Assembly: GCF_001931685.1 (NCBI RefSeq)
Contig: NZ_MOOY01000008.1
Location: 124,001 to 188,000 of the forward strand
DNA from: Pararhizobium arenae
GTDB lineage: Bacteria > Pseudomonadota > Alphaproteobacteria > Rhizobiales > Rhizobiaceae
Reading direction: 5' to 3'
Length of the DNA: 64,000 bases
Shown here: positions 1 through 8,901 of the stretch, piece by piece
How the letters are laid out: each line of letters opens with the position of its first letter
How positions within the stretch are numbered: the stretch's first letter is position 1
The notes under the pieces: model-generated
Databases searched by the model: none
Told to the model about the DNA's origin: nothing
The model's input: only the letters and a program-made list of their open reading frames with translations
Program-made: the position numbers and the translations under genes

Positions 1-3000
1 GTTTGCCGTTGAGCGCCGAGAAGGCCTGTTCGAGAACCGCTTTGTCAGCCTCAAGGTCACCCTTGAGCGCCACGGAGGTAACACCCGACTGCTCAAGGCG
101 TGTGCGGTTCTGCTTCAGGGATGCATCGTGAAGGAGGAGGATCGGCCCCCCGGCTGCAGCCTCTTCCTTGGACGTATCGGCAAAACCGCTTTCGCCTTCT
201 ACGGTAATGATGTTGCCGTAAGCCGTCTCGCGATCCTCGATCACGATATTGCGCAGGCCGAGGTCTTCAAGGCATTTCTGCCACTGGGTCACCGTTGCCA
301 GTCGCCCGACCGGGAACTCCGTCGCTTGGCTGCGTGCAAACCAGCCTTCGGTCAGGCCGAATGCAAAGTCGCTGAAGATGGTGGGCGCGTTGGCTGCCGC
401 AACAAGGCGGCCGCCCGCGCGCAGACCGGCTCTGATCGAACCCCGCAGGGCGGTGTCCTCGTCGATGAGCGTGAAGATCGCGCCGGACGCACTGACGATG
501 AGGTCGAAAGCCGAAATCTTTCCGAGGTCTTCCTTCTTGAGCACCTTTACATGGGCGTCGTCTTCGAAGGCGATTTCAAGGTTGCGCTGTGCATTGTCGC
601 GAGGTTCCGCGATCACGAGGGCCGCCTGATAGCGTGCTGCCAGATTGGCAAGGCTGCGGGAAAAGGCGGAAGATACGGTACCGGCTTCGACGATACGCAG
701 ACTTTCCCCGGATGCCGCCTTCAGCGCATTTTCGACAGCATCGAGAATGATGTTGGCGCGCAGTCGCGTGACGGGAGAGTGAACGGCCTGATGGTCGAGG
801 GTGGCTTCGCTGATGAAGGCCGGCATCTGCGTGTCATCCAGATCGACGCCGGCTTTTTCAGCCTGCTGCAAGTCTGCGATGCGCTCGATGGCCTCGACGT
901 ATGTGTCGTTGATCAGAACCGCCTCGACGATCCGCTCGGAATTTTCCCCGTAAACTTCCTTCAAGATATCCGCCACGGGCGGCAAGGCAAATTCCGGCTC
1001 GATCGCCCAGGTTCCGGATTTCTGCTCGCCCAGACCGGCGTCCTCAAGAATGTAGAGACAGCTGTTCAGGAAGCAGCGGAAGGCGAAATCGCCGGGCAAT
1101 GAGCGGGGATCGACCTTGTTCTTGCCATTGGCGACCTTCAGCGCGATTTCGTGGCAGGCCCTGTAGATCGCAGCGTTGAGAAGCAGGGTCGTATTGTCGA
1201 TGCCGCTTCCCTCGGCCGGAGTCAGAAGTGGGAACTGCAGGGCCGTTGCTTTGGCCGAAAGCGAGGCTTCCGAGGGAACAGCTTCGTAATGGAAAGAAAG
1301 CATATCCAGCGTCTTGTGCTGACGCAAATAGGTGCGACGGAAGCGGCAATCGTCAAATGCGGCGACGATCGCGCCATTCTTTCCATAGAAACGGAACTTG
1401 GCCTTGATCGAATTGGCGCTGACACGCTCGATTTCGACAACGGCGTGCTGGATCGTCTCGCCTGCATTCAGAACGCGAACCGACCCGAAGCGCACGGGAA
1501 TAAAAGGCGCTCCCCCGATATCGCCCGAGAGACGGTCGAACAACGCCACAAGGCCATGGAACGTGGCATCGACCGAGATCGGATTCAGGCTGTATCGAAC
1601 GAATGGATGGCCGATGGCGACGGCGGGCTCTTTCAGTTCAACATCGATGAAACGATCGCCGTAGGTAATGGCCTTAGTCATCAACTGGAAATGCGGCCCG
1701 TAGTCGAGACCGAACTGACGGGCGGTTTCGTAGGCGCGTGCGGGAAGCACGGTTCCGGTGGATCGCAGCCCCGCAAGTATCTCAGCGCTCGTGGCTTCGT
1801 TTCTTGAAACGGGCTTGCGGCTGCGCGCGACGGCGTGAACGGCCCAGTCGTCGTCCGTCAGGCGTTCACGCGAGCGGATCTCGATATCGCCGGTCTCGGC
1901 CGAGACGATTGTCGACAGTTCCATGATGCGGCTGTCGGAAAGCTCAAGCGGCCTTACGATTTCGAGGTTGGTGATCTCGACCTGCTGCGTACCGTAGAAC
2001 TGCTGGGCCGCGGAAACCGCGATTTCGATGAAGCCGCTGCCCGGCATGATCGCCTTGCCATCGACGACGTGTTCGGCAAGGTCCGGGAAAAGATGGGCGT
2101 CGATATGGTTTTTCCAGCTGCCGCCGTTCGGATCCGAGCGCCAGCCGACCAGTGTGTAGATGCTTTCGATGCCGCCAAAGAGGTCGATCGTATCGCTTGT
2201 CGACGACGGACGCAGTTCGACACCTTCGAACGGCAGGTCGGGCAGCCGGATATGGGCGTTGCGCTGGCCGAAAAGCCGGCCACCGTCGAACGCGGCGCCA
2301 TGGGCTATAGCCCGCGCCATGGCCCGGGAAACGGGATCCTGACCTTTCTCGCCGGTATCGCGCGATAGCGTGGGCACAACAGTGCCGGGCGCTGACGACT
2401 GCTTGACGGTTTCTTTGAGGTAGGAGGAAAGAATAGCGCGCGGCGAAATTTCGACGAAAAGGCTGCAGCCCATCGCAATTGCGGCTTCCGTCGCCGCCTG
2501 GAAGCGAACCGGCTCGCGCACGTTCTTCCACCAGTATTCCGGATCGAGCTGCGTACCATCCAGCTTGTCGCCGGTTACCGTGGAGATGAAGGCAAGTTCC
2601 GTGCGGCGTGGCGCGATGTCCGGGATATCCGCGAGGAACGCCTTCTTCGCCTGATCGATGATCGGGTGATGGAACGGATAGTTGATGTCCAGAACCTGGG
2701 CCGGAATCTTGGCTTTGCGGGCGGCGTCGCGAAACGCGGAGACCTCGTTCGCCGGTCCGGAGATCGTCACCGAGTTATGGGCGTTGATCGCGGCGACGCA
2801 AACGTCTTCCAGCCCGCGCGCCTTGGCGAAGGCTGCAGCGGCTTCTTCGCCGAGCATCACGGCCGCCATGGTGCCCTGTCCTGCCAGCAGATCCTGGTGC
2901 AGAGACCGTTTCGCAACGATAGACACGGCATCGACGAGGGAAAGAGCACCTGCGGCATAGGCCGCCGCGATCTCGCCGACCGAATGGCCGAAGACGGCTG

Positions 3001-4831
3001 TGGGCTTGATGCCCATGGCAACGAGCGAGTCGGAAAGGGCTGCCTGTACCGCGAAGAGAAGCGGCTGCGCGATCTTGGTGTCGGCAAGCTTCCTGTCGAG
3101 TTCGGGATCGGTCAGAAGATCGACGAGGGAAATATCGGCATGGAACTTGAAAAGTGCGCTGACGGAGGTGAAACACTGCCGGAAATGCAGGTTTTCACGG
3201 AAGGCTTCCACACCCATGCCGGCCCACTGCGAGCCGTTGCCGGAGAAGACGAAGGCGACTTTTGCATCCTTCGTCGCCGCCTCGCCGATCTCGCCGATGT
3301 CGGAGGCAGGATTGTCGAGATGGCGGGAGATAGCGCGGACGATATCTTCGGGGCTGTCGCTACGGGCGGCGAAGCGGTGGCGCATCAGGGTCCGGTTTGC
3401 GCCGGAGGCTGCAATGATGGAGCGCGCCTCTTCGCGGGAGGCCTTTGCGAATGTAGCCTTGTAGGATTTCAGCAATTCGTTGAGGCTGCCGGCCGTATGG
3501 GCGCTCGCGAGGAACACATGCCCCGTCGCATTGTTGCGCTGGCGCTCCTCCTGAACGGGATCAGGATCGGAGATGACCACATGCGCGTTGGCGCCGCCGA
3601 AGCCGAACGAATTGATGCCGGCGAGACGTGCCCGTTTGCCACGCAGCAATTCGATCGGGTTTGCCGTGACGCGAACATTCAGGCCGTCGAAATCGATGTT
3701 GTCGTTGGGCGTGTCGAAATGCAGGGATGCGGGGAGATAATTGTTCTCCAGTGCCATCACGGCCTTGAGCACGCCGAAAAGGCCGGATGCCGGTTCCGTG
3801 TGGCCGATATTGGATTTGATGGAGCCGATCGGAACAGGCGCGCGACGATTGGCGCCGATGACCGTTCCGATGGACCAGACCTCCGCGGGGTCGCCGACCT
3901 TGGTGCCCGTGCCATGGCCTTCGACGAACGCGACCTGGTTGGAATCGATATTATTGCCTTCGTAGATCGCGCGCAGCAGATTGGCCTGGGATTCGCGCGA
4001 GGGAAGGGAGATGCCGTTCGTGCGGCCCGCGGAGTTGACGCCGGTGGCGACGATCTTCGCGTAGCTGCGGTCTTTCTCCTGTTTCGCGCGATCAGAACGA
4101 CGCAGGACGAAGACAACGCCGCCTTCAGCGCGTACGTAGCCGGCCCCGTCATTATCATAGGCGCGGCACAACCCTTCCGGCGACAGCATGCGCGCCTGCG
4201 CAAAACCGACGAAGGAGAGGGGGTGGGCGAGAATATTGATGCCGCCGACGATCGCCGTATCGATTTCGCCGGTGTTCAGCGCCCGCATGGCCTGATCAAG
4301 CGCCACCAGCGACGAAGAACATGCCGTATCGATCGTCATGCTCGGTCCGCTCAGGCCGAAGATGTGCGAGATGCGGTTGGAAACGATCGACAGCGTGTTG
4401 CCGGTCATGAAGTACGGACCGGCCGCGGCCGGGTCCTGAACCGTCAGGTTTGCATGATCGAGGCTGGATGCGCCGATATAGACGCCGACATTTTCGCCCT
4501 GAAGCGACGGGATCGAGATATTGGCATCTTCAAGCGCGCGCCAGGCCAATTGCAGCAACACGCGCTGCTGCGGGTCCATATGCTGGGCCTCGCGCTGCGA
4601 CATGCCGAAAGCGGCAGGATCGAAATTGTAGATGCTGTCCAGAACGCCTGCGGCGAATGTATACGTTTTGCCGGGCGTGCCCTGCGCGGGGTGCCAGAAA
4701 CGGGCCAGATCCCACCGATCGGGAGGTATGCGCGTGACGGCGCTCTTGCCCTGGCGCAGAAGCCGGAAAAGAGCCTGCGGGGAATCTGCACCCGGGGCGA
4801 CGCAAGCGCGCCCAATTATTTCAACTGTCAT
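1..4831 (-). CDS. Type I polyketide/fatty acid synthase, N-terminal 1610 residues (3' end outside window)
   Basis: Multidomain iterative-type synthase building an acyl or polyketide chain, probably a lipid modification or anchor. Domains in order: ketosynthase (residues about 1-420, DTACSSS with catalytic Cys171, then EGHGTGT and NIGH motifs); acyltransferase (about 520-820, GHSVGE with nucleophile Ser617); double-hotdog dehydratase (about 890-1170, HxxxGxxxxP with His921, second half VDATFHG); a methyltransferase-like region (about 1250-1560) whose SAM motif near residue 1378 reads VEAGTVSS instead of a glycine-rich ExGxGxG; then the start of a reductase region. Reductase and carrier domains must lie left of the window. 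ATG 4831 fits the usual start of a KS domain; an in-frame ATG at 4879 is an alternative, and neither has a strong Shine-Dalgarno site. Divergent to a polysaccharide export lipoprotein, which suggests an RkpA-like role in capsule synthesis (inference). Confidence 0.9.
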   Translation of the reverse strand, partial: MTVEIIGRACVAPGADSPQALFRLLRQGKSAVTRIPPDRWDLARFWHPAQGTPGKTYTFAAGVLDSIYNFDPAAFGMSQREAQHMDPQQRVLLQLAWRALEDANISIPSLQGENVGVYIGASSLDHANLTVQDPAAAGPYFMTGNTLSIVSNRISHIFGLSGPSMTIDTACSSSLVALDQAMRALNTGEIDTAIVGGINILAHPLSFVGFAQARMLSPEGLCRAYDNDGAGYVRAEGGVVFVLRRSDRAKQEKDRSYAKIVATGVNSAGRTNGISLPSRESQANLLRAIYEGNNIDSNQVAFVEGHGTGTKVGDPAEVWSIGTVIGANRRAPVPIGSIKSNIGHTEPASGLFGVLKAVMALENNYLPASLHFDTPNDNIDFDGLNVRVTANPIELLRGKRARLAGINSFGFGGANAHVVISDPDPVQEERQRNNATGHVFLASAHTAGSLNELLKSYKATFAKASREEARSIIAASGANRTLMRHRFAARSDSPEDIVRAISRHLDNPASDIGEIGEAATKDAKVAFVFSGNGSQWAGMGVEAFRENLHFRQCFTSVSALFKFHADISLVDLLTDPELDRKLADTKIAQPLLFAVQAALSDSLVAMGIKPTAVFGHSVGEIAAAYAAGALSLVDAVSIVAKRSLHQDLLAGQGTMAAVMLGEEAAAAFAKARGLEDVCVAAINAHNSVTISGPANEVSAFRDAARKAKIPAQVLDINYPFHHPIIDQAKKAFLADIPDIAPRRTELAFISTVTGDKLDGTQLDPEYWWKNVREPVRFQAATEAAIAMGCSLFVEISPRAILSSYLKETVKQSSAPGTVVPTLSRDTGEKGQDPVSRAMARAIAHGAAFDGGRLFGQRNAHIRLPDLPFEGVELRPSSTSDTIDLFGGIESIYTLVGWRSDPNGGSWKNHIDAHLFPDLAEHVVDGKAIMPGSGFIEIAVSAAQQFYGTQQVEITNLEIVRPLELSDSRIMELSTIVSAETGDIEIRSRERLTDDDWAVHAVARSRKPVSRNEATSAEILAGLRSTGTVLPARAYETARQFGLDYGPHFQLMTKAITYGDRFIDVELKEPAVAIGHPFVRYSLNPISVDATFHGLVALFDRLSGDIGGAPFIPVRFGSVRVLNAGETIQHAVVEIERVSANSIKAKFRFYGKNGAIVAAFDDCRFRRTYLRQHKTLDMLSFHYEAVPSEASLSAKATALQFPLLTPAEGSGIDNTTLLLNAAIYRACHEIALKVANGKNKVDPRSLPGDFAFRCFLNSCLYILEDAGLGEQKSGTWAIEPEFALPPVADILKEVYGENSERIVEAVLINDTYVEAIERIADLQQAEKAGVDLDDTQMPAFISEATLDHQAVHSPVTRLRANIILDAVENALKAASGESLRIVEAGTVSSAFSRSLANLAARYQAALVIAEPRDNAQRNLEIAFEDDAHVKVLKKEDLGKISAFDLIVSASGAIFTLIDEDTALRGSIRAGLRAGGRLVAAANAPTIFSDFAFGLTEGWFARSQATEFPVGRLATVTQWQKCLEDLGLRNIVIEDRETAYGNIITVEGESGFADTSKEEAAAGGPILLLHDASLKQNRTRLEQSGVTSVALKGDLEADKAVLEQAFSALNGK

Positions 4832-5248
4832 ATTCAATCGAACGCTCTGAACTGCTGTGAGTTGTCCTGCTGATCGCATTTGAAGCATCAAATTGCAATC
4901 GCAACTTACCGTTTGCCATCTCGCCCCAGCGTCAAAGCTTGGGGCATTCCGTCATCAGCTACTTTGTGAAGCTCTAATCAATGTTCACCAGCTTTCAACC
5001 TTTTTCATGCGAAAATACACATGTTGCACATGCGTCCAAAACAAAAATGGAGACAGGGCGTAACGGTTGCGGGTCTGTATTGCACGAAAAGCGCACCCAT
5101 GAATATTTGCGTGCAACCTAGCTCGAATGGCTTGTTGTGGGACACCGATTGTGCTTTTCAGGGTGCAATCGGAAGTCCGGTTTATAGAATGCAGCGGCAA
5201 CGGTGCACTCCATGGGAGATGCCCAATGCCGATTTCGGAGTGGTTTAA
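4832..5248. promoter_or_regulatory. Divergent intergenic region between synthase and export lipoprotein
   Basis: About 417 bases without a convincing gene, AT-richer than its surroundings near 4960-5030. It must hold the promoters of both the synthase (leftward) and the export lipoprotein (rightward). I could not fix either promoter. A GGAG at 5237-5240 is the ribosome binding site for the rightward gene. Confidence 0.5.
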
Positions 5249-6427
5249 TTGAACCGTTTGAATGCCATCCTGATGTGTGCCGTACTTGCGGGCTGTCAGG
5301 CAGTTCCGGGGGAAGGCCCCCTTTCTTCCGAAATCGTTAAGGATGCGGGGCGGTCGGCGCAGGAGATCGGTCGCGAGAATACGGTTGCCTATGACGTCGT
5401 CGACGTCGACGCGCGCTCTGCACGCCTGGTCTCCAACTACACATCGACAGCGCTGAGCCGCCGTTTCGGCATTGGCGGCGGAGTCGGTCAGGTCGTGATC
5501 GGCGTTGGCGATCTGCTGAAGGTCACGATTTTCGAAGCCGGCAGCGATGGCCTCTTTTCGACATCCGAATCGAAACAGACGACCCTCGACCTCGTCGTGC
5601 AGCCGAACGGCGCAGCTTCCATACCGTATGTCGGTCAGGTGAAATTCGCAGGCAAGACGCTGGAGCAAGCGCGCCAGACGATTCTCGATGCCCTCGTCAA
5701 GAAGGCGGTCGAGCCTGACGTCATCGTAACCAGCGTCGGAACCGCCTCGCGCAATGTCACCGTTTCCGGCGCCGTCGCGCGCTCCGCCGTGGTCCCGCTT
5801 AATCTTGTGCCGGAGACGATCAACGAAGTGATCGCCAAGGCAGGCGGCCCGGTCGGCCAGCCTTACGAGACCTATGTCACGCTCGTCCGTGGCAAGAAGA
5901 CAGGCACAGCGCTTCTCAAGAACGTGATCGAGAACCCGTCAGAGAATATTTTCGTTCGGCCGGGCGATCAGGTCTACGTCATGCAGGATCCGAGAACGTT
6001 CACTGTTCTCGGCGCCGTGAAGACAAACCGGCGCATCGAGTTTGGCGCAACCGATCTCAATCTTCTCGAGGCCGTTGCCCTCGCGGGCGGCGGTGCGGAT
6101 ACCAGGGTCGACGCCAAGGGCTATTTCGTGTTCCGTTATGAAGAGCCGGACATCGTCATGAGCCTGCTTGGCACGGAACGTTTCAATGCCATGCTGTCCA
6201 AGGGCATGCAGCCGGACAATGTCGGCCGTTATCCGATCGTGTACCGGCTTGATATGTCAAAGCCGGACAGCCTGATCGTCGGGCAGACTTTCCCGGTCAA
6301 GAGCCGTGACGTCATCTATGTGTCGCGTCATCCCTCTGTCGATCTGGTGAAGTTCCTTGGCATTGTGGCGCGACCCATCGGCATTGCGTCGTCTGCATCC
6401 AACGTCATCGACGACCTCTCGAACTGA
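5249..6427 (+). CDS. Polysaccharide export outer-membrane lipoprotein (Wza/KpsD/OPX family)
   Basis: Outer-membrane export component for capsule or exopolysaccharide. A short signal peptide ends in a lipobox LAGC with Cys16, so the mature protein is a lipoprotein. The Poly_export domain (about residues 80-170, IGVGDLLKVTIFEAG) is followed by SLBB-type repeats (about 168-235 and 250-300). At 392 residues it has normal OPX length. The start is TTG: GGAG lies 8 bases upstream and no ATG gives a signal peptide. It stands alone, divergent to the type I synthase and followed by a strong terminator. Rhizobial rkp-1 loci pair a capsule export gene (rkpU) with the synthase rkpA; I suspect an equivalent pair but cannot prove orthology. 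Confidence 0.88.
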   Translation: MNRLNAILMCAVLAGCQAVPGEGPLSSEIVKDAGRSAQEIGRENTVAYDVVDVDARSARLVSNYTSTALSRRFGIGGGVGQVVIGVGDLLKVTIFEAGSDGLFSTSESKQTTLDLVVQPNGAASIPYVGQVKFAGKTLEQARQTILDALVKKAVEPDVIVTSVGTASRNVTVSGAVARSAVVPLNLVPETINEVIAKAGGPVGQPYETYVTLVRGKKTGTALLKNVIENPSENIFVRPGDQVYVMQDPRTFTVLGAVKTNRRIEFGATDLNLLEAVALAGGGADTRVDAKGYFVFRYEEPDIVMSLLGTERFNAMLSKGMQPDNVGRYPIVYRLDMSKPDSLIVGQTFPVKSRDVIYVSRHPSVDLVKFLGIVARPIGIASSASNVIDDLSN

Positions 6428-6449
6428 GGTCCGCTGAAAGACCATCGTC

Positions 6450-6477
6450 AAGGCGGCCCTCGTGCCGCCTTTTCTTT
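6450..6477 (+). terminator. Intrinsic terminator after export lipoprotein
   Basis: Perfect 8-bp stem AAGGCGGC / GCCGCCTT with a 6-base loop, followed by TTCTTTT. It lies 23 bases after the stop of the export gene. Confidence 0.85.
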
Positions 6478-6591
6478 TGGAGGAAGGATTTCGCAATCGG
6501 CGACGGATAGGCCCGAAAGCAAACTCGTTACCCGGCCGATCTGGGAGCGATCGCCCGCGAGAGTTCGCATGAGCGTTGAGGCGCAAGCGGC

Positions 6592-6780
6592 TTAAACGAG
6601 CGGGCTTTTACCGTTGCAGGCCCCGTCTTCATTCAGGACGTCGGCAATATCTTGGGCATCGTCCCGGGCAAGTTTCATCAGGTCGCGCCCGTCCGAAGCA
6701 GCGGGCAGCCCTGTCAACGTATCAACGACCGTCCACGATCCGTCCGTTTCCGGTCTGATCTTGTAACGCTTGTCCTGCAT
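6592..6780 (-). CDS. Small hypothetical protein, 62 residues
   Basis: Soluble acidic small protein (begins MQDKRYKIRPETDGSW). No signal peptide or membrane segment. I chose ATG 6780 because CAGGGCGGC lies just upstream and because the phrase KIRPETDGSWTVVD looks like the start of a compact beta-rich domain; a longer frame begins at 6873. Such short proteins are common in rhizobial genomes and have no known role. It is the last of a run of small leftward genes. Confidence 0.6.
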   Translation of the reverse strand: MQDKRYKIRPETDGSWTVVDTLTGLPAASDGRDLMKLARDDAQDIADVLNEDGACNGKSPLV

Positions 6781-6866
6781 ATCGAGCCGCCCTGATGTGT
6801 CTGCAACGGAGCGATGATACATCAGCAGCAGCCAGCGCCCTATAGTCGATTGCTTGCGGATATGTC

Positions 6867-7079
6867 TCAGCAATCTTCGTCGAGGCCCTTGAGAACGCGC
6901 TGCAGCAGCTCTTCTTCATCCCTGACGCCATGTCGGTAGAGGGTGAGCACGTAAGCGGCGACCGGATCGCGCGCATCGCTGTCGGTTTCGATCTCCCTCG
7001 CGGAGCAGGCAGCATCAAAGACCCTTTGGCAAAGATCGATATGCCCGGGGTGCATCGGTTCGTTACGCCATTGGCCCAT
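6867..7079 (-). CDS. Small hypothetical protein, 70 residues
   Basis: Soluble, mostly helical small protein (begins MGQWRNEPMHPGHIDLC) with an acidic C-terminus RDEEELLQRVLKGLDEDC. Start at ATG 7079, preceded by GAGGGG at a spacing of 7. In-frame extension to 7151 exists but has no ribosome binding site. Its 3' end lies 86 bases from the start of the next small leftward gene. Family not recognised. Confidence 0.6.
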   Translation of the reverse strand: MGQWRNEPMHPGHIDLCQRVFDAACSAREIETDSDARDPVAAYVLTLYRHGVRDEEELLQRVLKGLDEDC

Positions 7080-7315
7080 GTTCAACCCCTCACTCCATTC
7101 GATGCTTTGCCGGCCCATTCGATGCGTTGCCGGCACGCTTTCAGCGATCAACGTGTCGAAACGCCGAACTGACGCATTACGAAGAGAGATTTTGACAAAA
7201 TCGCGGCGTTACTCCGTATCGGAAGGCCGTGCCCGGGTGGCTTCAGGTCGTTCCCGTCAGTTTGCATGCGGCCGGGCTCACACCTTACAACGGAAAAGGC
7301 CTTCAAAGTTCTGCG

Positions 7316-7495
7316 TCAGTGCCTGACGGTTTCGGGTTCCCTGGAAAAGACGAAATGCAGTTGGCCATTTCTGTTCGGGGCCGGGTCCGTCAAAGTGCGA
7401 GCGTTTGCGCGGTAGATCATGGCGCGTTCCCGCAAGGCCTGCGACTGCGCCACGGTTGCGCGGACCCGTTCGATGATTTCTTCCGTTCTGCTCAT
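7316..7495 (-). CDS. Small hypothetical protein, 59 residues, behind a LexA-type box
   Basis: Begins MSRTEEIIERVRATVAQSQ, a predicted amphipathic helix, followed by a basic stretch and a C-terminus FSREPETVRH. ATG 7495 is preceded by AGAGGAAA at good spacing. Upstream sits a near-consensus sigma-70 promoter (7571-7599) overlapped by a GAAC-N7-GAAC box, so the gene is probably induced by DNA damage. Its 5' leader also carries an 11-bp inverted repeat (7525-7559). Family not recognised; I cannot say whether it acts as a protein. Confidence 0.55.
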   Translation of the reverse strand: MSRTEEIIERVRATVAQSQALRERAMIYRANARTLTDPAPNRNGQLHFVFSREPETVRH

Positions 7496-7524
7496 GGCTC
7501 GTTTCCTCTTTATATGATCGTCAT

Positions 7525-7559
7525 CACCGGCATCGGTCCTTTCATTTTCGATGCCGGTG
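7525..7559 (-). other. Inverted repeat in leader of the 59-residue gene
   Basis: Perfect 11-bp arms CACCGGCATCG (7525-7535) and CGATGCCGGTG (7549-7559) with a 13-base loop. It lies between the predicted transcription start near 7564 and the start codon at 7495, so it would form a hairpin in the mRNA leader. There is no U-tract after it, so it is not an intrinsic terminator. Confidence 0.6.
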
Positions 7560-7566
7560 TTCGTAT

Positions 7567-7599
7567 GTTCACTTTATGTTCCAAAATGGAAAATGTCAA
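7567..7599 (-). promoter_or_regulatory. Sigma-70 promoter overlapped by LexA (SOS) box
   Basis: On the minus strand TTGACA (7594-7599) is followed after 17 bases by TAAAGT (7571-7576). The box GAAC-ATAAAGT-GAAC (7567-7581) covers the -10 element and matches the alphaproteobacterial LexA consensus GTTC-N7-GTTC. A chance match of the eight fixed bases is expected about twice per 64 kb on both strands, but its exact placement on a good promoter makes a real operator likely. Confidence 0.65.
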
Positions 7600-7716
7600 G
7601 TTGGCCCCATGTCGGAGATGGTGTCCTCTATCTAAGGTTCTGAAAGACCGGTCTCATCCTGCCTTGCGGGATGGGTGCCGTGGGGAGCACAGCAACAAGC
7701 GCATTGGCCTTCAGGG

Positions 7717-8112
7717 CTATTGCACGCTGTGGGACATCTCTTCGTCTTCGGCGTAGGCGCCACTGAGCGCTGCGATGCAGAGGGCGAGCGCAGGCGTTGC
7801 GGCGGTAAAATAAGGACCGTCGTCCAGTTTGGCGGTGGCGCCGTCATGGTCCCAGCTCACGCCGCCGACGCAGCCGGGCATGACCGTCCTCGCCAGCAGA
7901 TAGGCGTCCTCGAGGTTTTCGGTGAAGCGGGGCAGCGGAACTTCCCCATCCTTTTCAGGATAAAGCCAGATGACCTTGCGGCTTTTTCTGTCAGCCTCAT
8001 CCACCATCTGCACCTCGCGCTTGTAGCCCATGATGATGCCGATCGAGACATCAAGATCATGGTTGGGCCCGGGGGCATGCTTGAGCTGAAGGATAAGGTC
8101 GGAAATCGCCAT
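7717..8112 (-). CDS. Hypothetical protein with phage ABA-sandwich-like C-terminus
   Basis: 131 residues, soluble. The C-terminal half (ENLEDAYLLARTVMPG ... ATPALALCIAALSGAYA) has the layout of the phage ABA sandwich domain: alternating hydrophobic strands, then an ATPALALC helix. Such proteins are common in prophages and rhizobial chromosomes, without known function. ATG 8112 is the first usable start. No phage genes flank it, so it is either domesticated or a stand-alone core gene. Domain assignment is from memory of the pattern, not from a search. Confidence 0.65.
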   Translation of the reverse strand: MAISDLILQLKHAPGPNHDLDVSIGIIMGYKREVQMVDEADRKSRKVIWLYPEKDGEVPLPRFTENLEDAYLLARTVMPGCVGGVSWDHDGATAKLDDGPYFTAATPALALCIAALSGAYAEDEEMSHSVQ

Positions 8113-8246
8113 GGATAAGGGTTTGGTCCTGTTCGTCTCCGATTTCCCTACCGCGTCGCTTATGATCTATCAATCCTTATTCCCAGCGATAGCGGAGAAT
8201 ACGATGCAGCGGCGGAAGAGAAATCAAATCAAGATCATGGGGTAAC

Positions 8247-8321
8247 TGGTGCTGCTAGAGAGATTTGAACTCTCGGCCTCTCCCTTACCAAGGGAGTGCT
8301 CTACCCCTGAGCTATAGCAGC
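8247..8321 (-). tRNA. tRNA-Thr (anticodon GGT), CCA encoded
   Basis: Cloverleaf on the minus strand: acceptor GCTGCTA / TAGCAGC, D arm AGCTCAGGGGTAGAGC, anticodon stem CTCCC / GGGAG around loop TTGGTAA (anticodon GGT), and T arm GAGAGTTCAAATCTCTC. The 3' CCA is encoded at 8247-8249. Confidence 0.97.
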
Positions 8322-8476
8322 ATCCGGCGCCGCGGATAAGTCCGTTCCGGCGCGAGCGAGGGCCTATTGCCATAGGTTTTTCACAAGCGCAAGCACCAAT
8401 CCGTAGATTTCGTGAGGCGAAGGCGGAAAAGCGTGCATGGCTTTCGGTTGTCGCGAATTTGCGCTATTGCGGCGGC

Positions 8477-8749
8477 ATGGACGAAAACGACGATCAGAAC
8501 GGTGGCAATCCCCAGGCAAAACCCGCCCGCTCAAGGGCCTCGGAGGCCGAGCGGCAGGCGCAGGCGCGGCGCGAGCGGGCCGCAAGAACGCTTAGGGAAA
8601 ATCTCCTGAGGCGCAAGCAGCAGGGCAGGGCGCGCAGGGCCGGCGCGGAAGACGAACGGTCCAACCTGCCGGCAGCAGTGGACGGCGATACGGGAAATTC
8701 GGCCGAGCCGACGGATGTTGCCGCAAATTCGCGCGAATCAGGCGAATAA
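8477..8749 (+). CDS. Small basic hypothetical protein upstream of murA
   Basis: 90 residues, very rich in Arg, Ala and Gln, with low complexity in the middle (RQAQARRERAARTLRENLLRRKQQGRARRAG) shown only as a description of bias: basic centre, acidic ends. Proteins with this pattern often sit just before murA in Rhizobiaceae. ATG 8477 (MDENDDQNGG) is preferred to an in-frame ATG at 8459, although neither has a clear ribosome binding site. Probably cytoplasmic and largely disordered or coiled; function unknown. Confidence 0.6.
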   Translation: MDENDDQNGGNPQAKPARSRASEAERQAQARRERAARTLRENLLRRKQQGRARRAGAEDERSNLPAAVDGDTGNSAEPTDVAANSRESGE

Positions 8750-8901
8750 GTTCCGGCGAACCTGCAGTCCGGCTGTCGCCCCCGCGTTTTGGCCGTCTGC
8801 CCGCGCAATGTCCTTCTCATTTCCCGGCGCTTCGGTTATGACGCGCCAATCCCACAGGAAGATTGTCTTCAAGAAAGGCGGGCACGGGCCCGTAATATCA
8901 T

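Noticed and set aside
2666-4873. Long open frame (735 codons) on the plus strand opposite the synthase
   Set aside because: Antisense to intact KS and AT domains; composition reflects GC-rich codon positions, with no recognisable domain.
7586-7756. Short plus-strand frame just after the LexA box
   Set aside because: No ribosome binding site and overlap with the 131-residue gene; the promoter and box face the other way.
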